Assembly (NCBI GenBank): GCA_963920665.1 | Contig: OY987268.1 | Location: 21,454,501-21,518,500 of the forward strand | Direction: 5' to 3' | Length of the DNA stretch: 64,000 bases | DNA from: Straminergon stramineum | Taxonomy: Eukaryota > Streptophyta > Bryopsida > Hypnales > Calliergonaceae | Translations under genes and position numbers: made by a program | Shown: positions 37,968-49,699 of the stretch, piece after piece | How the letters are laid out: every line of letters starts with the position of its first letter | Position numbering within the stretch: position 1 is the stretch's first letter | Notes under the pieces: model-generated | The model's database searches: none | Told to the model about the DNA's origin: nothing | Seen by the model: only the letters and a program-made list of their open reading frames with translations

Positions 37968-38222
37968 ATGGCCATATTTGTTATATTGAGACTTTTTGCA
38001 GATTTTGAGACAAAATGCTAGTTATGGGAAAATTCATTTAAAAAAATAGTAATTGAAACCAAAAATAAATAATGTTCTAGTAGTGATCCTATAATGAAAT
38101 TCTAAAAGTTGGTGTTGTTACCTATTTATAAAAAAATACTAGTAAAGAGATAAAGCAATTTATCTTCGAGTCGAGAATAAAAGTGAGACTACAAAAAGTC
38201 TCAATATAACAAATATGGCCTT
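37968..38222. mobile_element. 255-bp MITE, copy C
   Basis: Ends share 29 identical bases in inverted orientation (GGCCATATTTGTTATATTGA and onward). Flanked by a perfect 4-bp duplication, TTCT at 37964-37967 and 38223-38226. It lies in the same interval between conserved exons as copy B does in the other gene copy, but the immediate flanks do not align, so the insertions look independent. Confidence 0.88.
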
Positions 38223-39698
38223 TTCTTGAGTAATGATTATGTGTTCTTCTATTGCAGTTACTTCAACCATGAGCTTGAAAAAGCAGAGGGTGTAATCGCT
38301 TGGAAAGACTTGCCTCTATTCTTGTCCACATGGCTATACCTCAGCTCAGTGGACTACATGTATACACCAAACTAACTACCTACCTTCACCACAACTCACC
38401 TCAATGCTAGAGGGTGATACTTGGATTGTTCCCTCATCTTTATTCATCTACAAGAGCTACAATTGCAGGCATCTTTGGATGGAAAAAGTGATATTGACTT
38501 GGAGGGTGATGAGTTTGCAAGCTTGACTGATAGACAGAGGAAGAGGGCTACTACATGGAAAGAGGCCAATAATAAGAAGAAAGAAGCTTGGTTTATTGAC
38601 ATTGTTACTGCAAAGGAAAATAAAAAAGGAAGAGCGCTTGACAAAGATGGTGGAGAAGGAAAAGGAAAAAGAGAAGGGAAAAGAAAAAAACCAGAAGAAG
38701 AAGGTTGAGGGAAGTGGCACAATCCTAGCATCTTCGACCAAAGCTCTCATATGCAAAGTGGATCTCAGAGTGGTGCGAAGAGGAAGGTTGAACTATTGGA
38801 ATTAATGGAAGATGTGATCACTCATGGCACACAAGCTATTGTTCTTCATGAAGATGAGGCGTACAATAGTGAGGATTTAATCCTCAACATTTTCATTGAG
38901 GACATTGTGGAGAACATGAAAATCAACCCACCGAATTGGTACACTAAGGTGATGGAATTCTTGAAGAAGGTAAAGAAATTTAGGATTTTATTTGCAAAGT
39001 CAAATATGAGATAAATGACATGAATATGGTTTGGGTCTATGATTAATTTGTGGAGATGTCACATGTTTGCAGCTCTCAACAAGGAAGCCATGTATGTATA
39101 ATAGAAAAATAAATCGGAGGCCAAAGTGGACCTCATCATTTTCAATTGCCTAAAAAATTTGCCTATGCCAGGAGTAGATTGTCCAAAAGGTTAGGTGCCC
39201 ACAGGGAACATAGACAAAGGGCAGGAGGCTTTAAGTTTAGTATGTGTTTTTGCAAAGAAGCATCTCTAGGACAATGGACAGATCATAGTCTTTCACTTAT
39301 GGTGTACTAATTCGAAGAGTGATATAGCTAGAATGTGTGAGACATATTTGTTGGTGAAGATTAAGGAATTGGTCGGCATGAATTGTCTCTTTTTGACCTC
39401 GGCTATAGAAAATAGTACCATGGTAAATGTTCTACACTCCTTTAAAAATTTTGTGCCATTTGCTAAAGCATATAGTTATATTCATTTCTAATACATATAT
39501 TTGTCTTTGTGGCCAATAGACACATAAATTTGGAATCAACATAATGGTGAAGAGCCTCCGTGACCAAGGAGAATCAAAGTTCTCTGTCAAACAAATAGCA
39601 ACGATGAAGAAGGTAGGTATCGACCTTGTACCAAATGACATGTTAATAAACTACACTTTTGAGGATAACATAGCAATGAGTGGCTCAAAACCACGGCG

Positions 39699-41004
39699 TG
39701 TCACGACCCTCATCAAGAGGCGTGTCCGGCCACCTTGGTGAGCAAGGGGGACATTGGGGGTGACTCCCCAAGCCTTGCAAGAGATGAGGTGAGGGGGACT
39801 AGGGGTTCCGAGCGATCAAAGCAATGTAACGCTCTGATCCGGACAAATTTGGGGGCGTGTCACACATGCTTGGAAAGCTTGTAAGAAGACGCGTCCATGG
39901 GTCCAAAGAACGCGACAATCCGAGTTGGGAGTCAAAAGATATGGCTCCTCAAAGTTGGCAGCGTCCCGGCCACGTCCCGAGGCATAGGGACGTGGGAAAC
40001 AAGGTTTGGGAGAGTTCCTTTGAGCCAAATAGGGCATGCCGCATATCATTGGAAAGCTAAGAAGACAAGCTTTCTAGAATGATAAGGCTAATGATGAGAT
40101 GAGCTGTGAGCTAAAAGTTAGGAGCATCCAAAGAGGGTGGAGTCTTGGAGAATTACACCTCCTGGGGGACTCGTACCTTTGGAGGGCCATAAATTCCTCA
40201 ATACTTGTCGTATTGGGGAAAGTAAATAGTGCACGGTAATCTACGGAAAATGTAGATCAAAGAAATGGGATCGCACTTGAGATTTGAAGCTCGAAGCTAA
40301 AAGTTATCCCGATGGGAAGATTGAGAGTCTTTTGGGGGTCTGGTTTGGGGATACCACTTGGAAATGGGTGATCTTCTAAGATGGGGTGCATCTTGGGGAG
40401 TTCCCGGTGACCTCTAGTATGGAGGGGCTGCCAAATCTCGCAGAGAGTACTATGAGGAGGGGTGGTCTCCCTCCTCACTCCCGGATGGTACCATAGTGAG
40501 TCTAAGTGGCTCCGAGTGGTGGGGTTAGTGTTGGAGCCTCACCACCACTTGTGTGTTACCGTGGAGTGCTTATGCACTCTTTGATACCGGTTGGGTGGTG
40601 TCCCACTCCACACTAAGCCATGGTGTGAGTCCCGATTGGTGACTCCCAAATGGAATTGGGTTGGGCCTAGTGGAGAGTTGGGTCGGGCCTAGTGGAGAGT
40701 TGGGTCCTATTCAAGGGTGGTTAACACTGGTAGGGAGTAGTGCCTCCACCGAGTGCTTGGACATCAATGGAAGTTCCACCCCATGTCATCAAATGACATG
40801 CCTAGTTTCTTGTGGGAGTTAAGTGTTGGAAGGAAAGGATTGGGTGTCATGGAGGAATGGGGAACCCCGTAACTTGAGTTGGAGCCTAACATTGTGGGTG
40901 CGTAGCATGTACAATGTTAAGAGAGCATAAATCTTGATGGCACTAAAGTGTTAAGTGCTTGGAAAGTGAGCTTAAGGTGATAAATGTCACTAAGGGGTGT
41001 GACA
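39699..41004. mobile_element. 1.3-kb solo LTR inserted in methyltransferase-like copy 2
   Basis: Starts TGTCACGACC and ends GGGTGTGACA, the TG...CA form of an LTR with extended inverted termini. Flanks are CGGCG (39694-39698) and TGGTG (41005-41009), a 5-bp duplication differing only by two C-to-T changes at CpG sites. Removing the element restores the alignment with copy 1, where the site reads TGGTG. The segment is GC-richer than its surroundings and carries a 22-bp tandem near 40665-40705 (GGGCCTAGTGGAGAGTTGGG). No gag-pol, primer-binding site or second LTR is present. Confidence 0.85.
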
Positions 41005-41407
41005 TGGTGGGCGGGTTGTGAAAAGGACTTATGTTTTTTATAGATGCTTCTTGAAGCTATGACTATCAAAGGAGATTTGGTACTAGATTGCAACGCTTCT
41101 ACATGTGAGGATTCAATTAAATTCTTGATTTTTTTAATCCTCATTTACAAGAAAGAGTCACTCAACTAATACATTTGTTTTGTTGATTTTAGGTGCCTCA
41201 ATTTCTACTTGTCATGCCATTGGTTGCCACATTGTGGCATTGGAGGAGAATAAAGACATTTTTGATACCCTCTTCCTACCAATGACAAGGGTTGCTCCAG
41301 TTGTGGCAACAACACAAGTATCGCTGGCAGTTGTGGAATCCGAAGACCTTGATGTTGCACCCATAATAGCAAAGAAGTTTGTTTGGAAGACACAATTCAA
41401 TAAATAA

Positions 41408-44400
41408 GTTTGAAGAGTTTTTTAGCTCTTCCTTTGTATGGTCCTTTTCATATTTTGTAATTCTAATGTTGTGTCATATCTATTTGCAATCATCAATGAA
41501 TGATGTCGGCAAATGTGATGATGAAGAATCAAAGTCTTCTCTTTAGTCCATAGAAGACTTTTCAACTTTTGGTATATGCTGAGTAGATAGCATCAAAGTT
41601 TGTTGATTTTAGATGCTCTAAACCAAAACGCAAAAAAGATACATATGCTTTGAATGTTCTAGAGTTTATAGATAGGTGAGCATCTAAGGGTAGAGAGACT
41701 TTAGATTCATCTATGAATGAGGATTCTAAGACCAAGTCCACTACCACTTAGACTCATGAGATTGACAAATCTCATGAGTCAAATTAGTATGTATTGATTT
41801 TGATAATGATTGGATTTGTGTGTTTTATGCCTACATCTTAGGCATTTTCCTTTCCATTCACATTTTTGCATCATTTGATTTGTAACATAACCAACTAAAT
41901 TTGATTGTTGTTAAAAATTGAAAATAAAAATTTACAAGTGCCACAAAATTTTCAAAAATGACCTCAAATTTATGGACCTTCTAACTTACCTAAACCCACA
42001 ATCATAGGTCCCTCATCCATTTTCATCAAAAAAAAAATTTCCACTCATAGTCTCACAAACTCATGCTCATAAGTTTGCGTGCTAGCAACCTTGTTTACAC
42101 TACATTGTCTTTTTATTCTAGAATCTTTAAGCTCTAATGATTTAACTTGCATACCCATGCTAGTTTGAGAATTAAATGTGAGTCATCAACCTAACGCATG
42201 CAATCTATGTTGCATTTAGCTCAAACTTTTATTATGCATAGATGAATATGCACTGGTAAACTACCTTACTAAGCATTTTAATTGGCCTCTGATTAGTTTC
42301 TAATGAGGCTCAAGTTCATAACCACATTACATATTAATTATGAAGGATTCTTTATCTAAGCATTATATGTTTGAAAGGCTATATGAGTTATTTGCCTTGG
42401 TTTGTGTGTAATTACACTTAACCAAATTCTCACTTCTAGCTAGCCCCATAATGGTACGTTGGACTTGCCTAAATGCTCAAACCACATACACTATTTGTAC
42501 TTGCTACTTTACATGCTAATTTCCTCACAAAAGGCTTGGCATCTCACAAAGAGCTAAGAATGCTTTTAGGTTGTACGATTACAAAGCTTTGAAAGTGAAC
42601 AATTGCTTGGATCTTCTCTTTAGCTAAGATAGGGCTTGCATATTTAACCAATGTTTGTTGTTTTCATAAGCATTACTGTTCTCTAGAAAACAAGCTTGGA
42701 ACAAAGATATCTGTCAAAGATGGCTTCCACTCACTCAATCTACTACTCTACCTAAAATTGTTAGGTTTGCTTGTATTTTTATTTTTCTTGATATATGGTT
42801 TGGACTTCTTGAAATATTTTCCAATAACTTTTCTTGAAAGATAAATGGAATTGGCATCTAACCCAAGTTATTTCATAGTTTTTAGAGCTTTGTGGAAGTA
42901 GATATGAATTTTTAGACATCAGAGCACTAAGGGGTTACATTCATTATGAACTGCAAACCCTACATCCAATTCTATAATTGTAAGTAGTGCAAAAAAATTG
43001 AACTAATATAGCATATGATATATTCATTGCAATTGAAAATTACAATTAATGTATGCCCCTCCTTTTATGAATCACATTAAAAAAATTACATAATGATAGG
43101 ATGCAAAATAAATAATAGACAAAAAACAATACCCCCTAATTAAATACCTAGTGTGAACACCTATATCCTTATTTTTTTAAGGACTACACTCCCCAAGCAT
43201 TTGTTTTTCATATTTAACCTCAAGATCTTGCACTAGAATGAGATATGTGGAAGAAACTTCAAAATCTTTGAATGTACATGCTGCAAGATATAAGCATTTC
43301 AAATGAAAAAATACTTTAATTTTCTTGTTGTTTTCCAAACTAGATTGTTCTAGCAAGCAAATTAACCCTATAGACCTTTTTTTGGAAAATTATGAAAATT
43401 TAATTCAAAATCAAGTACTATATATTAGTTTTTCTAGAAGAGGCCTTCATTGCCCACAAAACTAGATGCCCTATAACTTTCACATCAATAATCAAAATGG
43501 AGTTTATCAAAGCTCTTCATATAGACATGTGTATGAAAAAAAACTTGAAAAAAAATTCATTTTGAGCTTTATTTTTTTATATAAGATATAGGCTCATGCA
43601 ATTTGAGCTTAGAGTGGCAAAACTTCTGTCAAGCACTAATTGAAATAAAAATGATATTCCCAAATTTTTTTTAAAACTTATTACAATCTAAAAAAAGTTT
43701 GAAAAATAATGCAAAAAATTGATCATAAAAAGCAACCCAACCTTCAAACTTCATTAGTCAACAATAGTCGTTCAGGGGTTAAATGACATTTTCAATTGAT
43801 CTTCGAAATGAATTTAGGTAAAGCTTTGGACAAAGTTCTCCCAAGTTCCAACATCAAGTGTGAACATACCTTATTTAGTAGCACAATAGGTAGAACTGCA
43901 AACTCGTTAGATTGGCAGAATTCCACGTTTTTGTCACTTTTCAAGACGCTAGCTTGGTCTGAAACGTAAAATTATTCTAGTCCTACTTCCTGTAGCTTCA
44001 TTCTAGTCCTACTTTCTAGTCACAAATTTTCGCACTAGAGAGCAGCTTTCACAACCACCTGTGTGCACTTGCCTGCATAAAGATCTTTGCATAGCTTACC
44101 AGGTCATCAATTAAATTCCCAATCAGCAATCAAGATCACATGTTCGCATTTTTAATGCACTGATCCTTGCAAGGTGGGAATAACTTACACAAAGACCTGA
44201 CCAAAAAACCCTAAAATGGTGTGCATCGTCGCCATTATCATACATCGCTTCTCGACCTTACTGGTCCTGCTTTCAAACGACTGAATCCCAAAATGTTTCG
44301 ACCTCAACCTAAGTTTCACAAAACCCCACTCTAAACTCCTCAAACCCACTGAAATTCCCAAGTATCAGAACTGTAGTCAGTATTAGTACTCACTGTACAA
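41408..44400. other. AT-rich intergenic DNA, no intact gene
   Basis: 41408-41760 is probably the eroded 3' end of methyltransferase-like copy 2. The rest is AT-rich with no recognised exon. A short segment near 42040-42096 ending GCTAGCAACCTTG resembles the right end of the Mutator-type MITE at 35473 but is too decayed to call. Confidence 0.4.
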
Positions 44401-45149
44401 CTCTACGAAGAAGCAATTGGAAACACCTTTTATGTAACTACGTGGTGATAGCTACATGATGTCCTCATGCTCAGTTCAAAAAGCAACTTTGAACTTCATT
44501 GCATTTCTTGGATTCGGCTACTGCATAAGCGATCCAGATTCTAAGATCACGAAATACGTCCAGCGTTCATTGAAAGGAAACAAGATCTCTACTGATTCGC
44601 CACCTCACGAGATGGTGAGTCCCTGGAAGGATTGCAAATCTCGCTTGACACCTGTATTATACAAGAGTCATTAATAAGTACTGCTGAAGGAGAACTAAAT
44701 AAGAGACCAAAAGATTACACTCCTGAAAGGCAATCACAAAATTGACGTTACTAAGTATGCTTTTAATGTAGGAAGTCAGGAATGAAAGAAAAGCTCGGAT
44801 ACAGATAGTACTCTGTTGTTTTCTCAGCCATATGACTAGCAGAAGACTCACATGCAGTTCACTAGAGATTTCAGTTGCTGCGGCAGCAATATTCACAGCC
44901 TCGAGTTTAAATTGGATTATCCTCCCCTCCATAACAAAGAGGTTCCTCCTTCAATTCTGCCGTCGTTTTCTCAGGAAATGAACTAGGTGCCCTGCAGGAC
45001 CCTGTGGTTAGCGCTCCTTTCGTGAATGCGGTTGTAGGAATTGAGAAACTACGTATGTCATTAATCTTAAAGATCAGTGCAGTCAGTACTTTAAAGCGGT
45101 TAGACAGACACGAATGGTGCGCCGAGATAAGACAGAATGACGTATTTAC
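44401..45149 (-). other. Probable 3' untranslated/flanking region of the SHA-type gene
   Basis: Lies directly downstream of the stop codon at 45152-45150. No coding exon is recognised. The exact 3' end is not visible. Confidence 0.4.
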
Positions 45150-48100
45150 TCATCTGTACCTGCACAATTGTGTCAACTCTGGCTGGCAAAGTAGCATCTC
45201 CGACAGTGGCTTCGACGCAGTTTCACCTACTCCAAACCTGAAGTTGTTATCATAAACCTGTTAAGCAGTTTCTTCCATAATCTAAAGCAAGAATACCGTT
45301 CTATGCATCGTTGCAGATCCTAGAACATGCTACAAAATTAGCTGAATGCTTCATTCACTAATTACTATTGTACAGGTTCCTGAATACTCATGCAGAAAAC
45401 ATAAATGGTTGATGAAGCATAAGGTGGACATACCCAGTTCCACTTTCGACATCGAGCGTAAGCAACTTGTGGTGAATGCGCTTGTCATTGGCCACGTAGC
45501 TCACCACAAGAGCGCCAGCGTCTGGATGTGGCCAAATGCGGGAGTTGGCAAAGCGTAGTACGAAAGTGCCAGGCGTGAACATAGCTTCGTCAGTCTTCAA
45601 AAGAGTTTCTGCCTCAGCGCGAGAAATCATGCCCTCAATCCATTTGGGATCTTCACTTTCCCAAGTAGACTGCAGCTGGGGTGAAGATAATGCAAGCGCT
45701 ATAGGATAAATCCACTGCCAAAGTCTGTCGAACTCCTCCCGTGAGATGTAATCACCGCAGTTAGCTATTTGGCGGAGGAACTCCTTATCCTGCCAAGCAC
45801 AGTCGTATTTTCTCAACACTTCTATTTTAATCTTCAACGCTGATCAAATACAAATTTCTGCCACACCTTAGCATGTCAGTTTTGTTGGTAAGTTTAGACT
45901 ATCACCTTGGAAGAAAAGGATCGGCGATCACAACCTGAAATCTTCATAAAACTCTCTTCCACACATTTCACCACTATCGACCATGATACAGGGTCACTGT
46001 TAGTCGACAAATATTTCCACATCTCATTGCCATCATGTAATAGCTTCTGGCTCATTAAGATTTGGGACCTGTCCAAAAACAATAATACCATCAGCATAAG
46101 CCTGAACTTAACAATAATGGTGCCAGCCAACTACAAACTACCATATCTATATACATACGCTACACAGTTTACCACCCTGAGAGCAGAGCTCCGGCGAGTC
46201 ACTGACTTTTTCAATACCCTTCCAGGAAAACGGAGATCCTTTAGCCACAAGTAACAGAAACTAGATTCATCAACTATGCACGTTAATGCTGATCCCAAGT
46301 AAGAATGGCGACAATCAAGGAGAATCCAGAATACAAAGCTCATTACCCGTTGTGGCGACAACCAGTGCAATGAGACACCCTCCCTGCAAAGTCGACAAGG
46401 TCCAGGTCGTTCCTAACCATAATCGCGGCTTTCAGAAATGCAGCTCGGCATCTCATGTTCTCCAGGCTATACTTAAATACAAGAAGATCAGAAAAACCAG
46501 CTGTGTTTGACTTGGGATTTGATGCAATCTCCGTTGCAGCACATTCCAAGGAGTTGTCTTTGATCACATCCTGTTTGATCATCATATCTAAAGAACCATG
46601 AGAGTCGAGGGTTGGACTCTTGTAGATTGGTCCACTTGGGGGTAAGTGACCATAGACTGGCCATCCAAAGTTTCCTAAAGAAGGGGAGGTTGGCAGAAGT
46701 GGCCTCTGGAATGTGCCAGAAAACGAAGCTTTCAACTCCCCATTTGGTACACCCATCCTCTCAGTAGCCGTCTCAATATATACAGCCCCATTAGGACCTT
46801 TTTCTTGATATCGCGTCCGCTTCAAAGGAGGTTGGCCAGGAAGGTACGGAGATACATGAGCACCAACTGCAGTGGGTGCAGTTCCATTGCAGTGTGCATC
46901 ATTATTTCCGAGATGAGACTCCCCGCTGATCATCTCCTTGCCACCGGGAGAGACAGTTCCATCAAGGGGAAAAGGATTTGTTCGCATTTGCTTCCATCCT
47001 CCACCTGGAGTGCGATGATTTCTGTTCCGAGAAACGCACCTTATGGGCCGAGAGAAAGCTCTAAGGAAAGGATAATGTGCTATATTTGGAGAGTCGAAGC
47101 ACACACGAAAAAGACGATTGTCACACTTTGACGACAACTGCAGAAGAAAGTGGGCATACAGTGAGCTTGATGAGCACATTGAAAAGCAGATACCAGCTTC
47201 CGTACATAGGAACCGCTTTGCAAATCCTTTCATGATACTAAAACTGTTACTGTCCCACATCCAATCCCTTATCCATCACCATATAAGCAATTCACGAGGG
47301 TAACTTAATAGCCAGACAAACATACGATCTTCATTCAGGACTAAGAGATTTCCCAGAAACACGAGAAGAACTGGGTCAAAAGAAAACTACATCCTGCTAG
47401 GCAAGTGTCCCATCTCTCAACAAACCTGTGAAATTTTCAATTTAAACGATGCCCGCCCGTGAATGAGCTTTATAGGTCGCTCTGTTGATGGAAATTCCAC
47501 GCCATCAAATGTGGTTAATAGAGGCGCTTCAGCATCGTCCTTGGGCTTCTCCACGGGACTTCCACTGTCCGCATAAACCAGCAATGCTACCAACTGCCAT
47601 AAAGAAAAGATTATTATTATGCTGCACTTGGGACGATCCATAATAATGTAACACAACACGTTCTCCAAAAGTCCTTGCCAGGAATATCATCCCAACGTCT
47701 TGGTCAGATTTATCCAGGCGCCATATACATGAGATCCTAAAGTAGCCAAATCAGAAGAAATCATATCAACAACAAAGACTTACCTCCATTTCTTTGTGGA
47801 TTGAACGCCCTAGGGCATCAAGAAGAGCCACATCCAACGCAAAATTTCGACGACACGAAGCCTGTATTGCGGAGCATGAGTGAAATCAGCAGCAACTGAT
47901 AGACAGCATCGTGAAACATAGCAAAACCAGGTCTAATGAGGCACAAACGTCTCTAATTTATTTCCAGAACTCAGTGAAGTTGGAATCAAGGTATCAAGTC
48001 AATCTGCACGACAATTAGAATTGCAGCCAAGTAACTCATAGTACTTAGACGATACAAGAAGACAACCTTTCCTCCTACGACACTCCACACACCATCCCCT

Positions 48101-49545
48101 CCTTCCTCGACTTCATGATCATCAGATGCTCCCGTTGAACCATCAAGAGAGAGCTCCAGAGGTGGATTCTGTGTTATCAAAGATGGCACGATGTCAATTA
48201 GTACATCCTGACTATCAAAAGTCCCCTCCTCAAAATCAGCTTTATGTCGATGACCAGAAAACATTTTTACCCAAGAGCAAAAGAAATAGTATGTACTCTT
48301 GACACTACGCAGAAGTATCCAGATTCAAATTCAGATTAGGAAAACGTATGTTCGTGAAAATCATGAATCCAGTTGGACTAATATCCAATTCCAAACACAA
48401 TTCTGAAGATGTCCCATAGCTGGAACATCGAACAGGATCACAGAGGTCGCACTTCGGACGATAACCTTCGCTTCCTGATAAACCTTTCATCAGATAATGA
48501 CCCTAATAAACTTTTAGTGTATGCGACTAACCTTAACATAGTGATTTGTGACAGTGGGTTGAGGGAGTACTCGCACATAATGTGCGTAGCCCTGCACACC
48601 ATTATCTGTGCTGCCATCACCTCCCGATAAGAGAATAGTGCTCAAATCAACTCCGTTGCCATGCAAATAATCTGCTTTCCTCTCCCCTACAATCCCTCCA
48701 TTCAAATGCAGTCGTAGAATTTCAGGACCAATCTGCAGGAAACGGTTCACAATAAGATATTTTCCCAGAATCACTTTCTAAAATTCCGCGAAATGGCCAC
48801 GAACTCGTCACTGTAAGCTAATTTAAAATGCTTCACAATGTAAGGAAATTACACTGAATTTTTCCTCAGGAACAAAGAGGAATCGTGAGGAACATGACGG
48901 CTAGTTCAAAAGTAACTAGTTGGTCGAACCGATAAACCCAAAGAAGCACTTCATTCTTTCAATAAGAGGACCACAAAAGTCTAACCTCACATCCAATGTG
49001 GACCCATTTCTCCATTGCGCAGGATTGATCAGCAACAACAGTGATTGGATCTTCAAGTATAGCCGCTCCATCCTCCACTGGTGGCGACAAATGATGCAGC
49101 GTAAGTTTCCTATCCGCTTCAATTGTGAGGAAGGGTCTCCAGAAAGTGATTCCAGAACCTGCTTCTGAGAGTCCCTGAAGAAGAACGCAATATTTACTCG
49201 AGTCACTCTCATTGTACTTTCGCAGCAGCTTGGAAATTATACTAATGCACTCAGATGTAAAAAATCCGTTGAAACCAAACGAATGGATACAATAAGCAGT
49301 ATCAGAATCCACAGCCACGAGAGAGGCGAAAGTTCAAAAAATATTATGGAATATTATGGAAGGCAAACCTGTCGAATAAGAACTCCAGTCTTGCTGCTTT
49401 TGAGTAGGTAAACCCAAAAGCACAGGGTAAATGTACCATCATCGTTCAAGCTCTCCTTTTCTAGGCTCAACAAGAGTTTCTCTAAGGATAAATAATCATC
49501 ATCCCCAAAAATGGCACCGACTTTTCCTCCTTGTGTGGAAGCCAT
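45150..49545 (-). CDS. Plant STAT-type linker-SH2 domain protein (SHA/SHB type)
   Basis: Ten exons: 49545-49369, 49174-48986, 48732-48532, 48168-48067, 47861-47784, 47593-47426, 47137-46347, 46068-45906, 45789-45434 and 45237-45150. All introns are GT-AG and short (116-363 bp), phases close, giving 770 aa. Residues ~1-160 form a concanavalin/LamG-like region (TFTLCFWVYLL at 39-49, WVHIGCEIGPEILRLHLNGG at 116-135). The middle carries DGVWSVVGGK and APLLTTFDGVEF. The linker/SH2 part begins near 570; SH2 starts at WIEGMISRAEAETLL (673-687), with the phosphotyrosine-binding Arg in FVLRF at 702 and GALVVSYVANDKRIHHKLL following. Plant SHA/SHB proteins resemble the linker-SH2 region of animal STATs and are candidate phosphotyrosine readers (family knowledge). 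Arabidopsis members are about 640 aa; the extra length lies partly in the long low-complexity exon 7. RYR-stop is the simplest end; a further exon after LCR is possible. Confidence 0.92.
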
Positions 49546-49561
49546 ATGCTCAAAATCAAGA

Positions 49562-49696
49562 TCAAGCTGTCGTATTCTGTATTACGTGAACTACTCCCTG
49601 ATAACCTTCCGAAGCTTCCTCTGCCATTCGAAAAATTAAGTGCTCCCAAAGAGGTTCGCGAATTCTAAAATCCTTCAACAGATTGCTTTTCAACAT
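49562..49696 (-). other. Candidate upstream ORF in the SHA-type gene leader
   Basis: An ATG at 49696 opens 44 codons (begins MLKSNLLKDF) that stop 16 bp before the main ATG. A TGTGCAG acceptor precedes this segment near 49769, so it probably lies in a 5' untranslated exon (inference). If transcribed, it would reduce translation of the main frame. It has no similarity I recognise and may be chance. Confidence 0.35.
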
Positions 49697-49699
49697 AGT

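Larger units (their letters stand above)
36110..41407 (+). pseudogene. ParB-like/N6-N4 methyltransferase-like gene, copy 2 (decayed, split by a solo LTR)
   Basis: The same blocks as copy 1 in the same order: VLDMKGKIELVMQVMYDINK with donor GTAAGT (to ~36289), ~36415-36600, 36708-36900, ~36992-37209, 37337-37577, 38260-38705 (Lys-rich), ~38790-38970, ~39073-39421, 39522-39698, 41005-41102 and 41193-41407. The block before the LTR contains EDNIAMSGSKP, matching KDDVAMNGDKS in copy 1. The exon resumes after the LTR with GDLVLDCNAST, then GASISTCHAIGCHIVALEEN and KDIFDTLFLPM. This matches the SAM-binding half of N6_N4-type methyltransferases. The catalytic motif position reads LIIFNCLKNLPMP, so DPPY is absent. 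Several in-frame stops (for example early in the 36708 block) and the 1.3-kb insertion make it a pseudogene. The N-terminal ParB-like part is mostly lost. Confidence 0.6.

Noticed and set aside
42040..42096. Second Mutator-type MITE end
   Set aside because: Only a short stretch resembles the right end of the 35473 element; no left end or target duplication found.
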